Assembly: GCF_009676955.1 (NCBI RefSeq)
Contig: NZ_CP045696.1
Location: 2,308,501 to 2,372,500, forward strand
Reading direction: 5' to 3'
Length of the DNA stretch: 64,000 nucleotides
Source: Sodaliphilus pleomorphus
Lineage (GTDB): Bacteria; Bacteroidota; Bacteroidia; Bacteroidales; Muribaculaceae
Shown here: positions 1-7,413 of the stretch, one piece after another
Layout: each line of letters opens with the position of its first letter
Position numbering within the stretch: the first letter of the stretch is position 1
Program-made: the position numbers and the translations under genes
Notes under the pieces: model-generated
What the model was told of the DNA's origin: nothing
The model's input: the letters and a program-made list of their open reading frames with translations, nothing else
The model's database searches: none

Positions 1-19
1 TTTATCATCTAAAAACGAA

Positions 20-898
20 ATGAAACCCGAAATGAAGCATTTTTTAGCGATTGTTGCCCTTATGCTTGCCTCGACGCCCCTGGCGGCTCAGCGCTATGTG
101 ACCGACTCGGTGCGGGTCAACGGCCATTACCGTGCCTTCACGCTTTATCTGCCTGCCGGCCTGCCCGCAGGTGCGCCGCTGGTGTGGTGCATGCACGGCT
201 ACCGCAAGACTGTGGCCAAGCCCTCCTATTTCGACCTCGACGCCGTGGCCGACCGCGAGAAGTTTGCCGTGTGCTATCCTGCCGGCATCTACGACAGCAG
301 CGGCCACTATGGCTTCAATGTGCACTATCCCAAGCAGGCCTCGCTCACCAACGATGAGGTGAGCGATCAGTGCAAGCTCGCCCGCTGGGTGCAGAAGCGC
401 TACCGGCTGAGCACGGTCAACACCTTTGCCACGGGCATGAGCAACGGCGGCGACATGTGCTACTTGCTGGCCTACCGCGGGCAAGACGTGTTCAGCGCCC
501 TGGCGCCCGTGTCGGGCATTACCATGGCATGGATCTACGAGGGCTACCAGGCGCCCAAGCCTGTGCCCATATACGAAATACACGGCACTGCCGACAAAAC
601 CAGCCGCTGGGACGGCGACATGGCCAACAAGGGCGGCTGGGGCGCCTATTTGCCCCTGGAGCTTTCGATGGCCTACTGGATTGCGCGCAACCGCTGCACC
701 GTGGTCGAGAAGCCCGACACGATTGCTGGCAAGAATCCTGCCAACGGCCACTATGTGGTGCGCCACCGCTTCACCGGCGGCACGGGCGGTTGCCAGGTGT
801 GGGTCGACGAGGTGGTGGGAGCGACACACAGCTGGCACTCCCGCGACATGGACACCGGCGAGGCCATTTGGGCCTTTTTCAAGCAGTACTTGAAGTGA
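20..898 (+). CDS. Secreted alpha/beta-hydrolase, PHB depolymerase/feruloyl esterase (LpqC) type
   Basis: A 292-residue protein with an N-terminal signal peptide ending near LAAQ, so it is probably exported to the periplasm or surface. The fold is an esterase of the polyhydroxybutyrate depolymerase/LpqC/feruloyl esterase group: CMHGY forms the oxyanion region near residue 57, GMSNGG carries the likely nucleophile Ser141, HGTADKT holds an acid residue near 192, and GATHSW near the C-terminus supplies the histidine. The substrate is probably an ester-linked plant or microbial polymer, but this is not readable from sequence. A second ATG at 32 gives an equally good signal peptide (MKHFLAIVALM). 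It stands alone and is followed by a perfect 12-bp hairpin. Confidence 0.8.
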   Translation: MKPEMKHFLAIVALMLASTPLAAQRYVTDSVRVNGHYRAFTLYLPAGLPAGAPLVWCMHGYRKTVAKPSYFDLDAVADREKFAVCYPAGIYDSSGHYGFNVHYPKQASLTNDEVSDQCKLARWVQKRYRLSTVNTFATGMSNGGDMCYLLAYRGQDVFSALAPVSGITMAWIYEGYQAPKPVPIYEIHGTADKTSRWDGDMANKGGWGAYLPLELSMAYWIARNRCTVVEKPDTIAGKNPANGHYVVRHRFTGGTGGCQVWVDEVVGATHSWHSRDMDTGEAIWAFFKQYLK

Positions 899-913
899 CT
901 GGGTATAAAAAAC

Positions 914-943
914 ATGTACGGACGTTTCACAACGTCCGTACAT
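914..943. terminator. Bidirectional intrinsic terminator
   Basis: A perfect 12-bp stem (TGTACGGACGTT at 915-926 pairing with 931-942, loop TCAC). On the plus strand it follows the esterase gene and is succeeded by TTATTAACC. On the minus strand it is followed by a run of six T, making it the stronger terminator in that direction although no minus-strand protein gene lies upstream. Confidence 0.75.
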
Positions 944-983
944 TATTAACCTTAAAAATCTAATCCTATGAAAAAACTTGTTG

Positions 984-1014
984 CAAAGGTAACGGACTGC
1001 TTTGAATGTTCCAA
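984..1014 (-). promoter_or_regulatory. Orphan minus-strand promoter TTGG-N19-TACCTTTG
   Basis: On the minus strand TTGG (1014-1011), a 19-base spacer and TACCTTTG (991-984) match the Bacteroidota housekeeping promoter exactly in spacing. It points left, toward the hairpin at 914-943, with no protein gene between. A transcript would be roughly 70-75 nt. See the finding on a candidate small RNA. Confidence 0.5.
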
Positions 1015-1158
1015 ATGTATAACATGAAATATTGATAAATATGATTTTGAATTGTTAAAATGCTGATGTTTTAGGTGTTATGGACCAGTTTGTTTCGCAT
1101 TTGGAAATATATTCTTTTTTGTTCTTAGACCTTTTGCTTGATATTTTTTTTGATTGAG

Positions 1159-2079
1159 ATGACAAAGTTTGAACTAAATATTTTGGGCTGCGGGTCGGCC
1201 ACATCATCGCTCATGCACTTGCCCTCGTGCCAGGTGCTCAACGTGCGCGACAACCTGTATATGATCGACTGCGGCGAGGGCGCCCAACTCGAGATGCGGC
1301 GCATGAAATTGAAATTTTCGCGCTTGAACCACATCTTCATCAGCCACCTGCACGGCGACCACTGCTTCGGGCTGCCCGGGCTGCTGTCGACACTTGCCTT
1401 GCTGGGCAAGACGGGCTCGATTACCATCCACATTTTCCAGGACGGGGCTGTGCAGTTTCAAGGCTTGCTCAACTTTTTTTGCCGCAACATGCCCTATGAG
1501 CTCAAGTGGCACATCATCACGCCGCACAAGGCGGTCATCTACGAGGACGACGCTTTCACGGTCACGGCTTTCCCCCTGCGCCACCGCATTCCGGCTGTGG
1601 GGTTCCGCTTCGACGAGAAGCCCAAGCTGCGCCACATCGTTGCCGATCAGGTGAAGCGCTACGGCGTGCCGCTCTATTTCATGAACAGCCTGCGCCAGGG
1701 GCGCGACTACGTGACCCCTGCCGGCGAGGTGATACCCAATGCCGCGCTCACTACCCCTGCCGACCCCTGCATCTCCTATGCCTATTGCAGCGACACGGCC
1801 TATAGCAAGCGTGTGGTGAATGCCGTGCGCGGCGTCGACTGGCTCTATCACGAGTCGACCTATGGCGACGACTGCGCCCGCCAGGCCAAGCAGCGCTTCC
1901 ACAGCACGGCACGCGTTGCCGCCACTGTGGCTCAGGAAGCAGGCGTGCGGCACCTCATACTGGGCCACTACAGCAAGCGCTACACCGACGATACCGTGCT
2001 CTTGCAGCAGGCTCGCGAGGTGTTTCCCGCCACGATACTCTCGACCGAGGGCATGACCATCGACCTCAACCAGGTGTAG
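1159..2079 (+). CDS. rnz: Ribonuclease Z (tRNA 3'-end endonuclease)
   Basis: RNase Z, about 306 residues, removes 3' trailers from tRNA precursors. It starts with the family N-terminus (FELNILGCGSA) and carries the zinc-binding HLHGDH motif at residues 63-68, an inserted exosite region in the middle, and the late HESTY and GHYSKRY motifs that supply further metal ligands. Length is normal for the short bacterial form. An in-frame ATG at 1138 would add MIFFLIE, which is not typical of the family, so ATG 1159 is preferred. The gene is monocistronic and converges on the repeat-protein gene. Confidence 0.95.
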   Translation: MTKFELNILGCGSATSSLMHLPSCQVLNVRDNLYMIDCGEGAQLEMRRMKLKFSRLNHIFISHLHGDHCFGLPGLLSTLALLGKTGSITIHIFQDGAVQFQGLLNFFCRNMPYELKWHIITPHKAVIYEDDAFTVTAFPLRHRIPAVGFRFDEKPKLRHIVADQVKRYGVPLYFMNSLRQGRDYVTPAGEVIPNAALTTPADPCISYAYCSDTAYSKRVVNAVRGVDWLYHESTYGDDCARQAKQRFHSTARVAATVAQEAGVRHLILGHYSKRYTDDTVLLQQAREVFPATILSTEGMTIDLNQV

Positions 2080-2130
2080 GGGGGAAAGGCTTGCCCCCTC
2101 TCATGTGCTGCCTGAAGGCGCACAAAAAAG

Positions 2131-2168
2131 CGGCGCTGCTTTTCTTCCAGTCGGGAAGTGCAGCGCCG
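2131..2168. terminator. Bidirectional terminator between convergent genes
   Basis: A 9-bp stem CGGCGCTGC (2131-2139) pairs with 2160-2168. On the minus strand it is followed by a T-rich tract (complement of CACAAAAAAG), terminating the repeat-protein gene; on the plus strand it is followed at short distance by TATTTTTG, serving rnz. Confidence 0.75.
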
Positions 2169-2228
2169 TTGCTCTATTTTTGTGTATTACGCTTGTGCGT
2201 CGCGATGGCGGCACAGAGGCCGTGGGGC

Positions 2229-3659
2229 TCAATAGCCGAATGAGATGGCTGTGAAAAAGCGCCCGTTGGTGAAGTTCTGGCTCAGTGTCACATAGCCGCG
2301 GCCGTCACCGCCCAGCCAGGTCACTTGAGGATAGCTGCCGCTCACCACCTGCACCGGCCTGCCATAGGCATCGCACAACGAGCGGTATAGCCGGTTGTAG
2401 CGATAGGGGTCGCTATAGGTGGTGTAGTAGCTGAATTGCGCATAGTTGAGCCCTGTTACAGGGTCGTAGTTGAGCATCACGCCCGGCCACCTGTAGCCGT
2501 AGAGGTCGACATCGTTGAGATAGATCACGTTGTTGTAGTAGCCGCCTATGTTGTAGCCGTTGTAGTACAGGAAGTTGAGCGATGCGTCATAGGCTGTGCC
2601 GAAGTAGAGCCCTATGATGCCGTCGATGATGGGGCAGCCCGAGAGTGGCGTGAACCCAACGGGTATCACGGGGCGACGATACCACCACATGCTGTGGTGC
2701 CAAGGCCGCGGAGCCGGACGCCAGGGCCGTGCCCATCCATGGGAATAGCGCACAAACATGTGGTCGCGCCTCCCGTCGCGCGGACGGTAACCGTGGTGAT
2801 ACCGGTAGCGGTCATAGTATCCGTGGCCGTGGTTGCCGTAGTTGTTGCCAGGCCGGTTGTGGTTGCCGTAGTTGTCGCCCGGACGCTTGCCGGGGCGGTT
2901 GTGATCGCCGTAGTTGTCGCCAGGCCGCTTTCCGGGGCGGTTGTGGTCGCCGTAGTTGTCGCCAGGCCGCTTGCCGGGGCGGTTGTGATCGCCGTAGTTG
3001 TCGCCAGGCCGACCATTGGGGCGGTTGTTGCTGTTGCCGAAGCCGGGATAGCGGCTGCGCATGTCGCCGCCGTTGCTCCTGCCGGTGTTCACGCCGTGGT
3101 CGATGCCGCTGTGCACCTCCCGGTTGCCCGCGTTGGTGTAGTTGCCAGGGCGGTTGTTGCTGTTGTCGAAGCCGGGATAGCGGCTGCGCATGTCGCCGCC
3201 GTTGCTCCTGCCGGTGTTCACGCCGTGGTCGATGCCGCTGTGCACCTCCCGGTTGCGGTTGCCCGCGTTGGTGTAGTTGCCAGGGCGGTTGTTGCTGTTG
3301 CCGAAGCCGGGATAGCGGCTGCGCATGTCGCCGCCGTTGCTCCTGCCGTTGCTCACACCGTGGTCGATGCCGCTGTGCACCTCCCGGTTGTGGTTGCCCG
3401 CCACTGGAGTGTAGCCATTGCTCACCATGGGCCGTTGTTGCCTGCCTTCGCCGCCAGTGGTGATCGATGGCCTGCGGCCTGCATTGTTGCTTGCTGCCGG
3501 GCGTGATATGGAGGCGCGGTTGTCGGCGGCCGACTCGCGGCGGTCTTGGCCTCTCATGCCGCTCACGCGTTGCGGTTGTGCCCAGGCGGGAGTGGCTGTC
3601 AATAGTCCGCCCGCGAGCAATGCCATGCTGCATATCGAAGTAATGATCAATCGTTTCAT
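2229..3659 (-). CDS. Secreted Gly/Asn/Arg-rich tandem-repeat protein of unknown function
   Basis: A 476-residue protein with a signal peptide (LLAGGLLTATPAWAQ). I do not recognise a named family. The middle consists of two repeat arrays: about three copies of a 43-45-residue unit (core REVHSGIDHGV, then GGDMRSRYPGF, then NNRPGNYTN), then about four copies of a 14-residue unit of the type RPGKRPGDNYGDHN. After these come a Tyr/Arg/His-rich stretch and a folded-looking C-terminal domain of about 180 residues (GIIGLYFG, NDVDLYGYRWPG, TWLGGDGRGYVTL). The composition (Gly, Asn, Arg, almost no Lys) suggests a flexible, basic surface or matrix-like protein. Expressed alone; terminator at 2131-2168. 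Confidence 0.75.
   Translation of the reverse strand: MKRLIITSICSMALLAGGLLTATPAWAQPQRVSGMRGQDRRESAADNRASISRPAASNNAGRRPSITTGGEGRQQRPMVSNGYTPVAGNHNREVHSGIDHGVSNGRSNGGDMRSRYPGFGNSNNRPGNYTNAGNRNREVHSGIDHGVNTGRSNGGDMRSRYPGFDNSNNRPGNYTNAGNREVHSGIDHGVNTGRSNGGDMRSRYPGFGNSNNRPNGRPGDNYGDHNRPGKRPGDNYGDHNRPGKRPGDNYGDHNRPGKRPGDNYGNHNRPGNNYGNHGHGYYDRYRYHHGYRPRDGRRDHMFVRYSHGWARPWRPAPRPWHHSMWWYRRPVIPVGFTPLSGCPIIDGIIGLYFGTAYDASLNFLYYNGYNIGGYYNNVIYLNDVDLYGYRWPGVMLNYDPVTGLNYAQFSYYTTYSDPYRYNRLYRSLCDAYGRPVQVVSGSYPQVTWLGGDGRGYVTLSQNFTNGRFFTAISFGY
2866..3009 (-). repeat. 42-bp in-frame tandem repeat
   Basis: The motif CCGTAGTTGTCGCC recurs at 2866, 2908, 2950 and 2992, exactly 42 bp apart, inside the secreted repeat protein. 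Each unit encodes 14 residues of the RPGKRPGDNYGDHN type. Copies differ at a few positions. The array is coding, not intergenic. Confidence 0.85.
3020..3395 (-). repeat. 129-135-bp in-frame tandem repeat (about 3 copies)
   Basis: GCCGGGATAGCGGCTGCGC recurs at 3042, 3171 and 3306, spacings of 129 and 135 bp, encoding 43-45-residue units with the core REVHSGIDHGV and GGDMRSRYPGF. The 6-bp length difference is an extra Arg-Asn pair in one copy. Near-identity between copies suggests recent duplication or ongoing conversion. Confidence 0.85.
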
Positions 3660-3826
3660 ATCGCTGGGTGTTTAAATGTTAATCGTATTGTTTAGTATAT
3701 CTCTCTCGTTTTTATTTTCGTTTCTTTGACCCCAAAAAAGGGGTTAAGTTTAATGCCACACTGTTCACATTTTGCCCAAAAGGCTTCTTGTGTCGACCAG
3801 TGGGGCGAAAAATGCCGATGAGTGTG

Positions 3827-4375
3827 CTACTCGGCGGGGACGTCGATTTTGAAGATGGAGAAGTTCACCTTGCCATAGGCGCGGTGCTGGAAGAAGTGGG
3901 GCAGGGCCGAGAAGTCGTAGGCTTTACTATGCTCGACGACGACGATGGTGCCTGGCTTGAGCATGTGCGACTCCAGGATGAGGCGGGGCACAAGGGCAAA
4001 GTTGGGCAAGTCGTAGGGTGGGTCGGCAAAGATGATGTCGTACTGCTGCCTGCACGTGGCCACATACTTGAATGCGTCGCCTTTCACCTGCAGCAGGTTG
4101 TGCTCGTGCAGCAAGGCCTTCACCTTGGCAATGAAGTTGTATTGCACGGTGGCTTTCTCCACGCTGGTCACGCTGGCACAGCCTCTTGAGAGAAACTCAA
4201 AGCTCATGGCGCCTGTGCCCGAAAACAGGTCGAGAGCGGTGAGCCCCTCAAAGTCGACCCAGTTGCCCAGCACGTTGAAGATGTTCTCCCGGGCCATGTC
4301 GGTCGTGGGCCGGGCCGTGATGTTGCCTGGCACCTGGAAGCGGCGGCGGCCATATTTTCCGGCAATTATTCGCAT
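3827..4375 (-). CDS. rsmD: 16S rRNA (guanine966-N2)-methyltransferase RsmD
   Basis: A 182-residue SAM-dependent methyltransferase that modifies G966 of 16S rRNA. Diagnostic features: N-terminal MRIIAGKYGRR, RPTTDMARENIFN, SAM-binding LDLFSGTGA (49-56) and the catalytic DPPY at 118-121. The length is normal. Its start overlaps the end of the DUF3822 gene by 10 bp, so the two are co-transcribed; this pairing recurs in Bacteroidota. Confidence 0.95.
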   Translation of the reverse strand: MRIIAGKYGRRRFQVPGNITARPTTDMARENIFNVLGNWVDFEGLTALDLFSGTGAMSFEFLSRGCASVTSVEKATVQYNFIAKVKALLHEHNLLQVKGDAFKYVATCRQQYDIIFADPPYDLPNFALVPRLILESHMLKPGTIVVVEHSKAYDFSALPHFFQHRAYGKVNFSIFKIDVPAE

Positions 4376-5202
4376 AGGGCAAGCAGTATTAATTTCAACG
4401 GCGCCTTCATGGCGTCCTGTCCTATCTTGAGGGCTTGTGCCGGGAAAATGGGCGGCATCACATAGCTCACATACTTGCGCAGTGTGGCTGTGGCGGCGCT
4501 GGTCAGGTCACGGTCGCCGGCGATGAGCAACTCGTCGCGCTGCTGGTCGAGCCCGAAGGTCTTCCAGGCGTGCAAGGCATAGTACACGGCATCGTCTGCG
4601 GCCTTGAGCGGGTAGCTGTTGGCCATCACGAGCTGCTTGTTGCGTGTGATGAGCATGTCGGCACAACCGTCGTTCAGGTTCAGGTGCACACAAGCGACCT
4701 CGCGATTGTCGTCCTGGCGGCGGTAGTGCTCGCACAGCGGGTAGAGGTGGTGCACCACCGGGGGCATGTTGAAGGTGCGCTGCAAGAAGCCTGTCACGCC
4801 CTGCGGCGTGTCGCAGGCAATGCCCACCTGGCACCGCGGCAGCCGGCAGAACACGAGGTCGCCCTCGCGGTTGGGAAAGGCGGCGTCGAGGGCGTCGAGG
4901 GCACAGGTCTCGTCGTCATAGGCAGGCGGAAGCACCACAAATTGCATCGAGTCGACAATCACCCGCACCTGCTTGTAGTCGTCGAGCAACACGGGATTGT
5001 CGTAGACGGCATTCTCCAGAGCTTTCAAGTAGGAACCCGCACTCAGGTCGAGGGCAATGTCGCCTGCGATGAGCGAGTTGTCCTGATCCACGTCGTAGAA
5101 CATGTAGCGCAGCCTGCCTGGGCACAGCTCAAGCAGCAGTGTCCAGTACTCGGGATGCTCGATGTGGATGTCGCTGGTCGTGTTAGAGAGATTGCTCATT
5201 GT
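4366..5202 (-). CDS. DUF3822 family protein
   Basis: A roughly 278-residue protein of the DUF3822 family, found next to rsmD throughout Bacteroidota. Its function is not established; the fold is thought to resemble actin/ASKHA-like or pilus-assembly ATPase-type domains, which I mention only as a possibility. The first ATG of the open frame (5247) lies upstream of a good -7 element (TAAATTTG at 5242-5235), so the ATG at 5202 (MSNLSNTTSD) is the credible start. It is translationally coupled to rsmD. Confidence 0.8.
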   Translation of the reverse strand, partial: TMSNLSNTTSDIHIEHPEYWTLLLELCPGRLRYMFYDVDQDNSLIAGDIALDLSAGSYLKALENAVYDNPVLLDDYKQVRVIVDSMQFVVLPPAYDDETCALDALDAAFPNREGDLVFCRLPRCQVGIACDTPQGVTGFLQRTFNMPPVVHHLYPLCEHYRRQDDNREVACVHLNLNDGCADMLITRNKQLVMANSYPLKAADDAVYYALHAWKTFGLDQQRDELLIAGDRDLTSAATATLRKYVSYVMPPIFPAQALKIGQDAMKAPLKLILLALCE

Positions 5203-5234
5203 GTGTAGATGCTCTGTTTTTACTATTGCAGGTG

Positions 5235-5265
5235 CAAATTTACTCATTTTTCACAGGAATGCAAG
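5235..5265 (-). promoter_or_regulatory. Promoter of the DUF3822-rsmD operon
   Basis: Minus-strand CTTG (5265-5262), 19-base spacer, TAAATTTG (5242-5235). Transcription would begin about 30 bases before the ATG at 5202; this decides the start of the DUF3822 gene. Confidence 0.6.
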
Positions 5266-6912
5266 CAGAATGAGCTGGGCCAGGATGACCCTTACAAACA
5301 TGCACAGGGGGTAGACCGTGGTATAGGCCACCGAGGCACGGTCGCTCTTGAGCGAGTCGAGGGCATAGTCGAGGGCCATGGGATTGGCCATGGCACCGCA
5401 CAGCATGCCGCATATGGTGCCAAAGTCGATCTTCATGAGTTTCAAGGCCATAATGCCCACAATGAGCACGGGGATGACCGTGAGCAGGAAGCCCGAGAGT
5501 ATCCACGTGAGGCCCTCGGGGCGCATCACTGTGGCAAAGAAGTCGCGGCCCGAGTCGAGCCCCAGGCAGGCCAGGTACATCGAGAGCCCCAGCGAGCGCA
5601 TCATCAAGTTGGCGCTCTGCGTGGTGTAGGTCACCATGTGCAACCGCGGCCCGTAGGCGCCCATTAAGATGCCTATGATGATGGGGCCGCCAGCCAGTCC
5701 CAGCCTCACCGGCGTGCCTATGCCAGGTATGGCTATGGGGATGAGCCCCACCAGCAGGCCTATGGTGAGGCCTATGAATATCGATATCAGGTTGGGCTCG
5801 TCGAGATCCTTCACGGCGTTGCCCAGTATCTTCTCCACGTTGGCAATCGAGGCCTCCTCGCCCACCACGGTGATGCGGTCGCCCAGCAGGATGTGAAGGT
5901 CGGGGGTGGCAAGCAGGCGCATGCCGTTGCGGAAGATGCGCGTCACGTTCACCCCGAAGTGGTTGCGCAGCTTGAGGTCGCCCAGCCGCTTTCCGTTCAT
6001 GTTGGGCCTGGTCACAAGTATGCGGCGCGACACCAGCTTGCTGTCGATGGCGTTCCAGTCGATGTCGTCCTTGTTGAAGTCGGTTTTCTCTTGCTCGCCA
6101 AAGAGCACTTGCATCGTCGCGCTCGAGTCGTCGTTGGTGATCACCAGCAGGCGGTCGCCCTCGTTGAGCACCGTGTCGCTCGAGGGTATCGACACCTTGC
6201 CGCCGCGCCACAGCCGCGAGATGATGAATTGCGCACCCGAGATGCTGGCCAGCTCGCCCACCTTCTTGCCGAAGATGCCGGGATTCTCAACATGATAGGC
6301 GGCAATATAGGTCTGGTCGTGCTGCTCCTGGCCGCTGGTCACGATGTCGCTCTTGTGCACCACGGTCTTGTGCATGAACAGTATGGCCAGTATCACACCC
6401 ACCACGCCCAGCGGGTAGGTGAGGGCGCAGCCCAGGGCGGCGCCGCTCGTGGGCTGGTGCAGCTGGGCCAGCGTCTGCTGCGCGGCACCCAGGGCAGGCG
6501 TGTTGGTCGTGGCGCCGCACATGATGCCTATGGCGTCGGTGAGCTTCACATGAAACATCGCGGGCATGGCTATGGTGAACGCCGTGCCCAGCAGCACAAC
6601 CAGCAGCGCCAGCATGGTGAGCGACACCCCGCTCTTGCGCAGCGAGCTGAAGAAGCCCGGACCCACTTGCACGCCCAGGGCGTAGACAAAGATCGCCAGC
6701 CCGAAGTCCTCGGCATAGAGCAGCACCTGCCCGTCGATCGACAAGCCCAGGTGACCCAGCAAGATGCCCGTGAAAAACACGAAGGTGACACCCAGCGAGA
6801 TGCCCAGTATCTTCACCTTGCCCAGTGCCAGGCCACAGGCGCATATCATCGAGAGGATGATCACAGCCTGCAGGGCAGAGTGTTGAGACAATATGTCGAG
6901 AATCCATTCCAT
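5251..6912 (-). CDS. AspT/YidE/YbjL-type membrane transporter with TrkA-C domains
   Basis: A 553-residue integral membrane protein of the aspartate:alanine exchanger family. It has the duplicated antiporter domain (two blocks of about five membrane helices, residues 1-180 and 370-553) flanking two central TrkA-C (RCK-C) regulatory domains (about 200-360; EGDRLLVITNDD and LGDRITVVGEE). The repeated glycine-rich CGATTNTPALGAAQQ and CGAMANPMALDYA segments in the two halves are characteristic. Substrate is unknown; homologues exchange small anionic metabolites. It is monocistronic with a clear promoter. Confidence 0.88.
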   Translation of the reverse strand: MEWILDILSQHSALQAVIILSMICACGLALGKVKILGISLGVTFVFFTGILLGHLGLSIDGQVLLYAEDFGLAIFVYALGVQVGPGFFSSLRKSGVSLTMLALLVVLLGTAFTIAMPAMFHVKLTDAIGIMCGATTNTPALGAAQQTLAQLHQPTSGAALGCALTYPLGVVGVILAILFMHKTVVHKSDIVTSGQEQHDQTYIAAYHVENPGIFGKKVGELASISGAQFIISRLWRGGKVSIPSSDTVLNEGDRLLVITNDDSSATMQVLFGEQEKTDFNKDDIDWNAIDSKLVSRRILVTRPNMNGKRLGDLKLRNHFGVNVTRIFRNGMRLLATPDLHILLGDRITVVGEEASIANVEKILGNAVKDLDEPNLISIFIGLTIGLLVGLIPIAIPGIGTPVRLGLAGGPIIIGILMGAYGPRLHMVTYTTQSANLMMRSLGLSMYLACLGLDSGRDFFATVMRPEGLTWILSGFLLTVIPVLIVGIMALKLMKIDFGTICGMLCGAMANPMALDYALDSLKSDRASVAYTTVYPLCMFVRVILAQLILLAFL

Positions 6913-6925
6913 GTCTTTGCGTGGG

Positions 6926-6956
6926 CAAAGTTACTATATTTTGCTCGATTTCCCAA
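6926..6956 (-). promoter_or_regulatory. Promoter of the AspT/YidE-type transporter
   Basis: Minus-strand TTGG (6956-6953), exactly 19 bases, TAACTTTG (6933-6926), just upstream of the ATG at 6912; the 5' leader is therefore very short. Confidence 0.65.
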
Positions 6957-7008
6957 TTTCCCCCGGTTAATCTATAGTGATTGTGCGGCACAGGCGCTGC
7001 CCTGAAAC

Positions 7009-7046
7009 AAGGAGAGGAGGCTAAGTTATACTCGCCTCCTCTCCTT
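7009..7046 (-). terminator. Hairpin ending the glycerate kinase-GH89 unit
   Basis: A perfect 12-bp inverted repeat, AAGGAGAGGAGG (7009-7020) with CCTCCTCTCCTT (7035-7046), directly after the last minus-strand reading frame. The trailing T tract is poor (GTTTC), so termination strength is uncertain. Confidence 0.55.
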
Positions 7047-7066
7047 CTTAATAGTGCAAGCAAGAC

Positions 7067-7396
7067 TTACTTGATTACCTTTTTCTTGTTGTTGATCAGG
7101 TAGATGCCTGGGTCAAGCCCGTCGAGATTGCTGGCATTGAGCCTCACTGCGCGCCCGTCGATGGTGTAGACGTCATAGGGGGCGCCGTCGTGGTTGGCAT
7201 CAACATCTACAACGCTGGTTGTGACAATTGTCACCTCGTTGGAGTAGGGCGACTCGCTGCCGTCGGCGTAGACGGCCGTGACTTTGTAGGTGTGGGCCTT
7301 GTCGCTGCTATTGTCATCGTCCCAGGTTGTAACTGTGCCGGTATGGGCCACAATCTTGCCGTCGCGATAGATGTTGAGAAAGAGTTGTTGGTTCAT
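7067..7396 (-). pseudogene. Remnant: C-terminal end of a secreted FN3/sorting-tail protein
   Basis: A 109-residue frame beginning 17 bp after the GH89 stop. Its first 60 residues look like the second half of a fibronectin type III domain (NIYRDGKIVA, YKVTAVYADGSESPYSNEV) and the rest like a Bacteroidota C-terminal sorting tail (YDVYTIDGRAVRL, GLDPGIYLINNKKKVIK). There is no signal peptide and half an FN3 domain is missing, so it is best explained as the surviving tail of a larger extracellular enzyme. It could still be translated from ATG 7396, but a free function is unlikely. Confidence 0.6.
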
Positions 7397-7413
7397 TGCT
7401 CGGCTGTGCGCTT

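Noticed and set aside
968..1027. A 19-codon frame starting ATG AAA AAA CTT (MKKLVAKVTDC)
   Set aside because: Too short, no ribosome-binding context, and it overlaps the minus-strand promoter; at most a decayed gene start.
2850..3400. Regular repeats that could suggest a CRISPR array
   Set aside because: Units are contiguous without unique spacers, are in frame and encode protein.
5893..7005. Long plus-strand frame antisense to the AspT/YidE-type transporter
   Set aside because: His/Ala/Gly/Val-rich composition and no motifs: the typical antisense shadow of a G+C-rich gene. Similar frames opposite the repeat protein, PBP4, beta-helix lipoprotein, DUF5722 enzyme, P-ATPase and CapD-type genes were rejected for the same reason.
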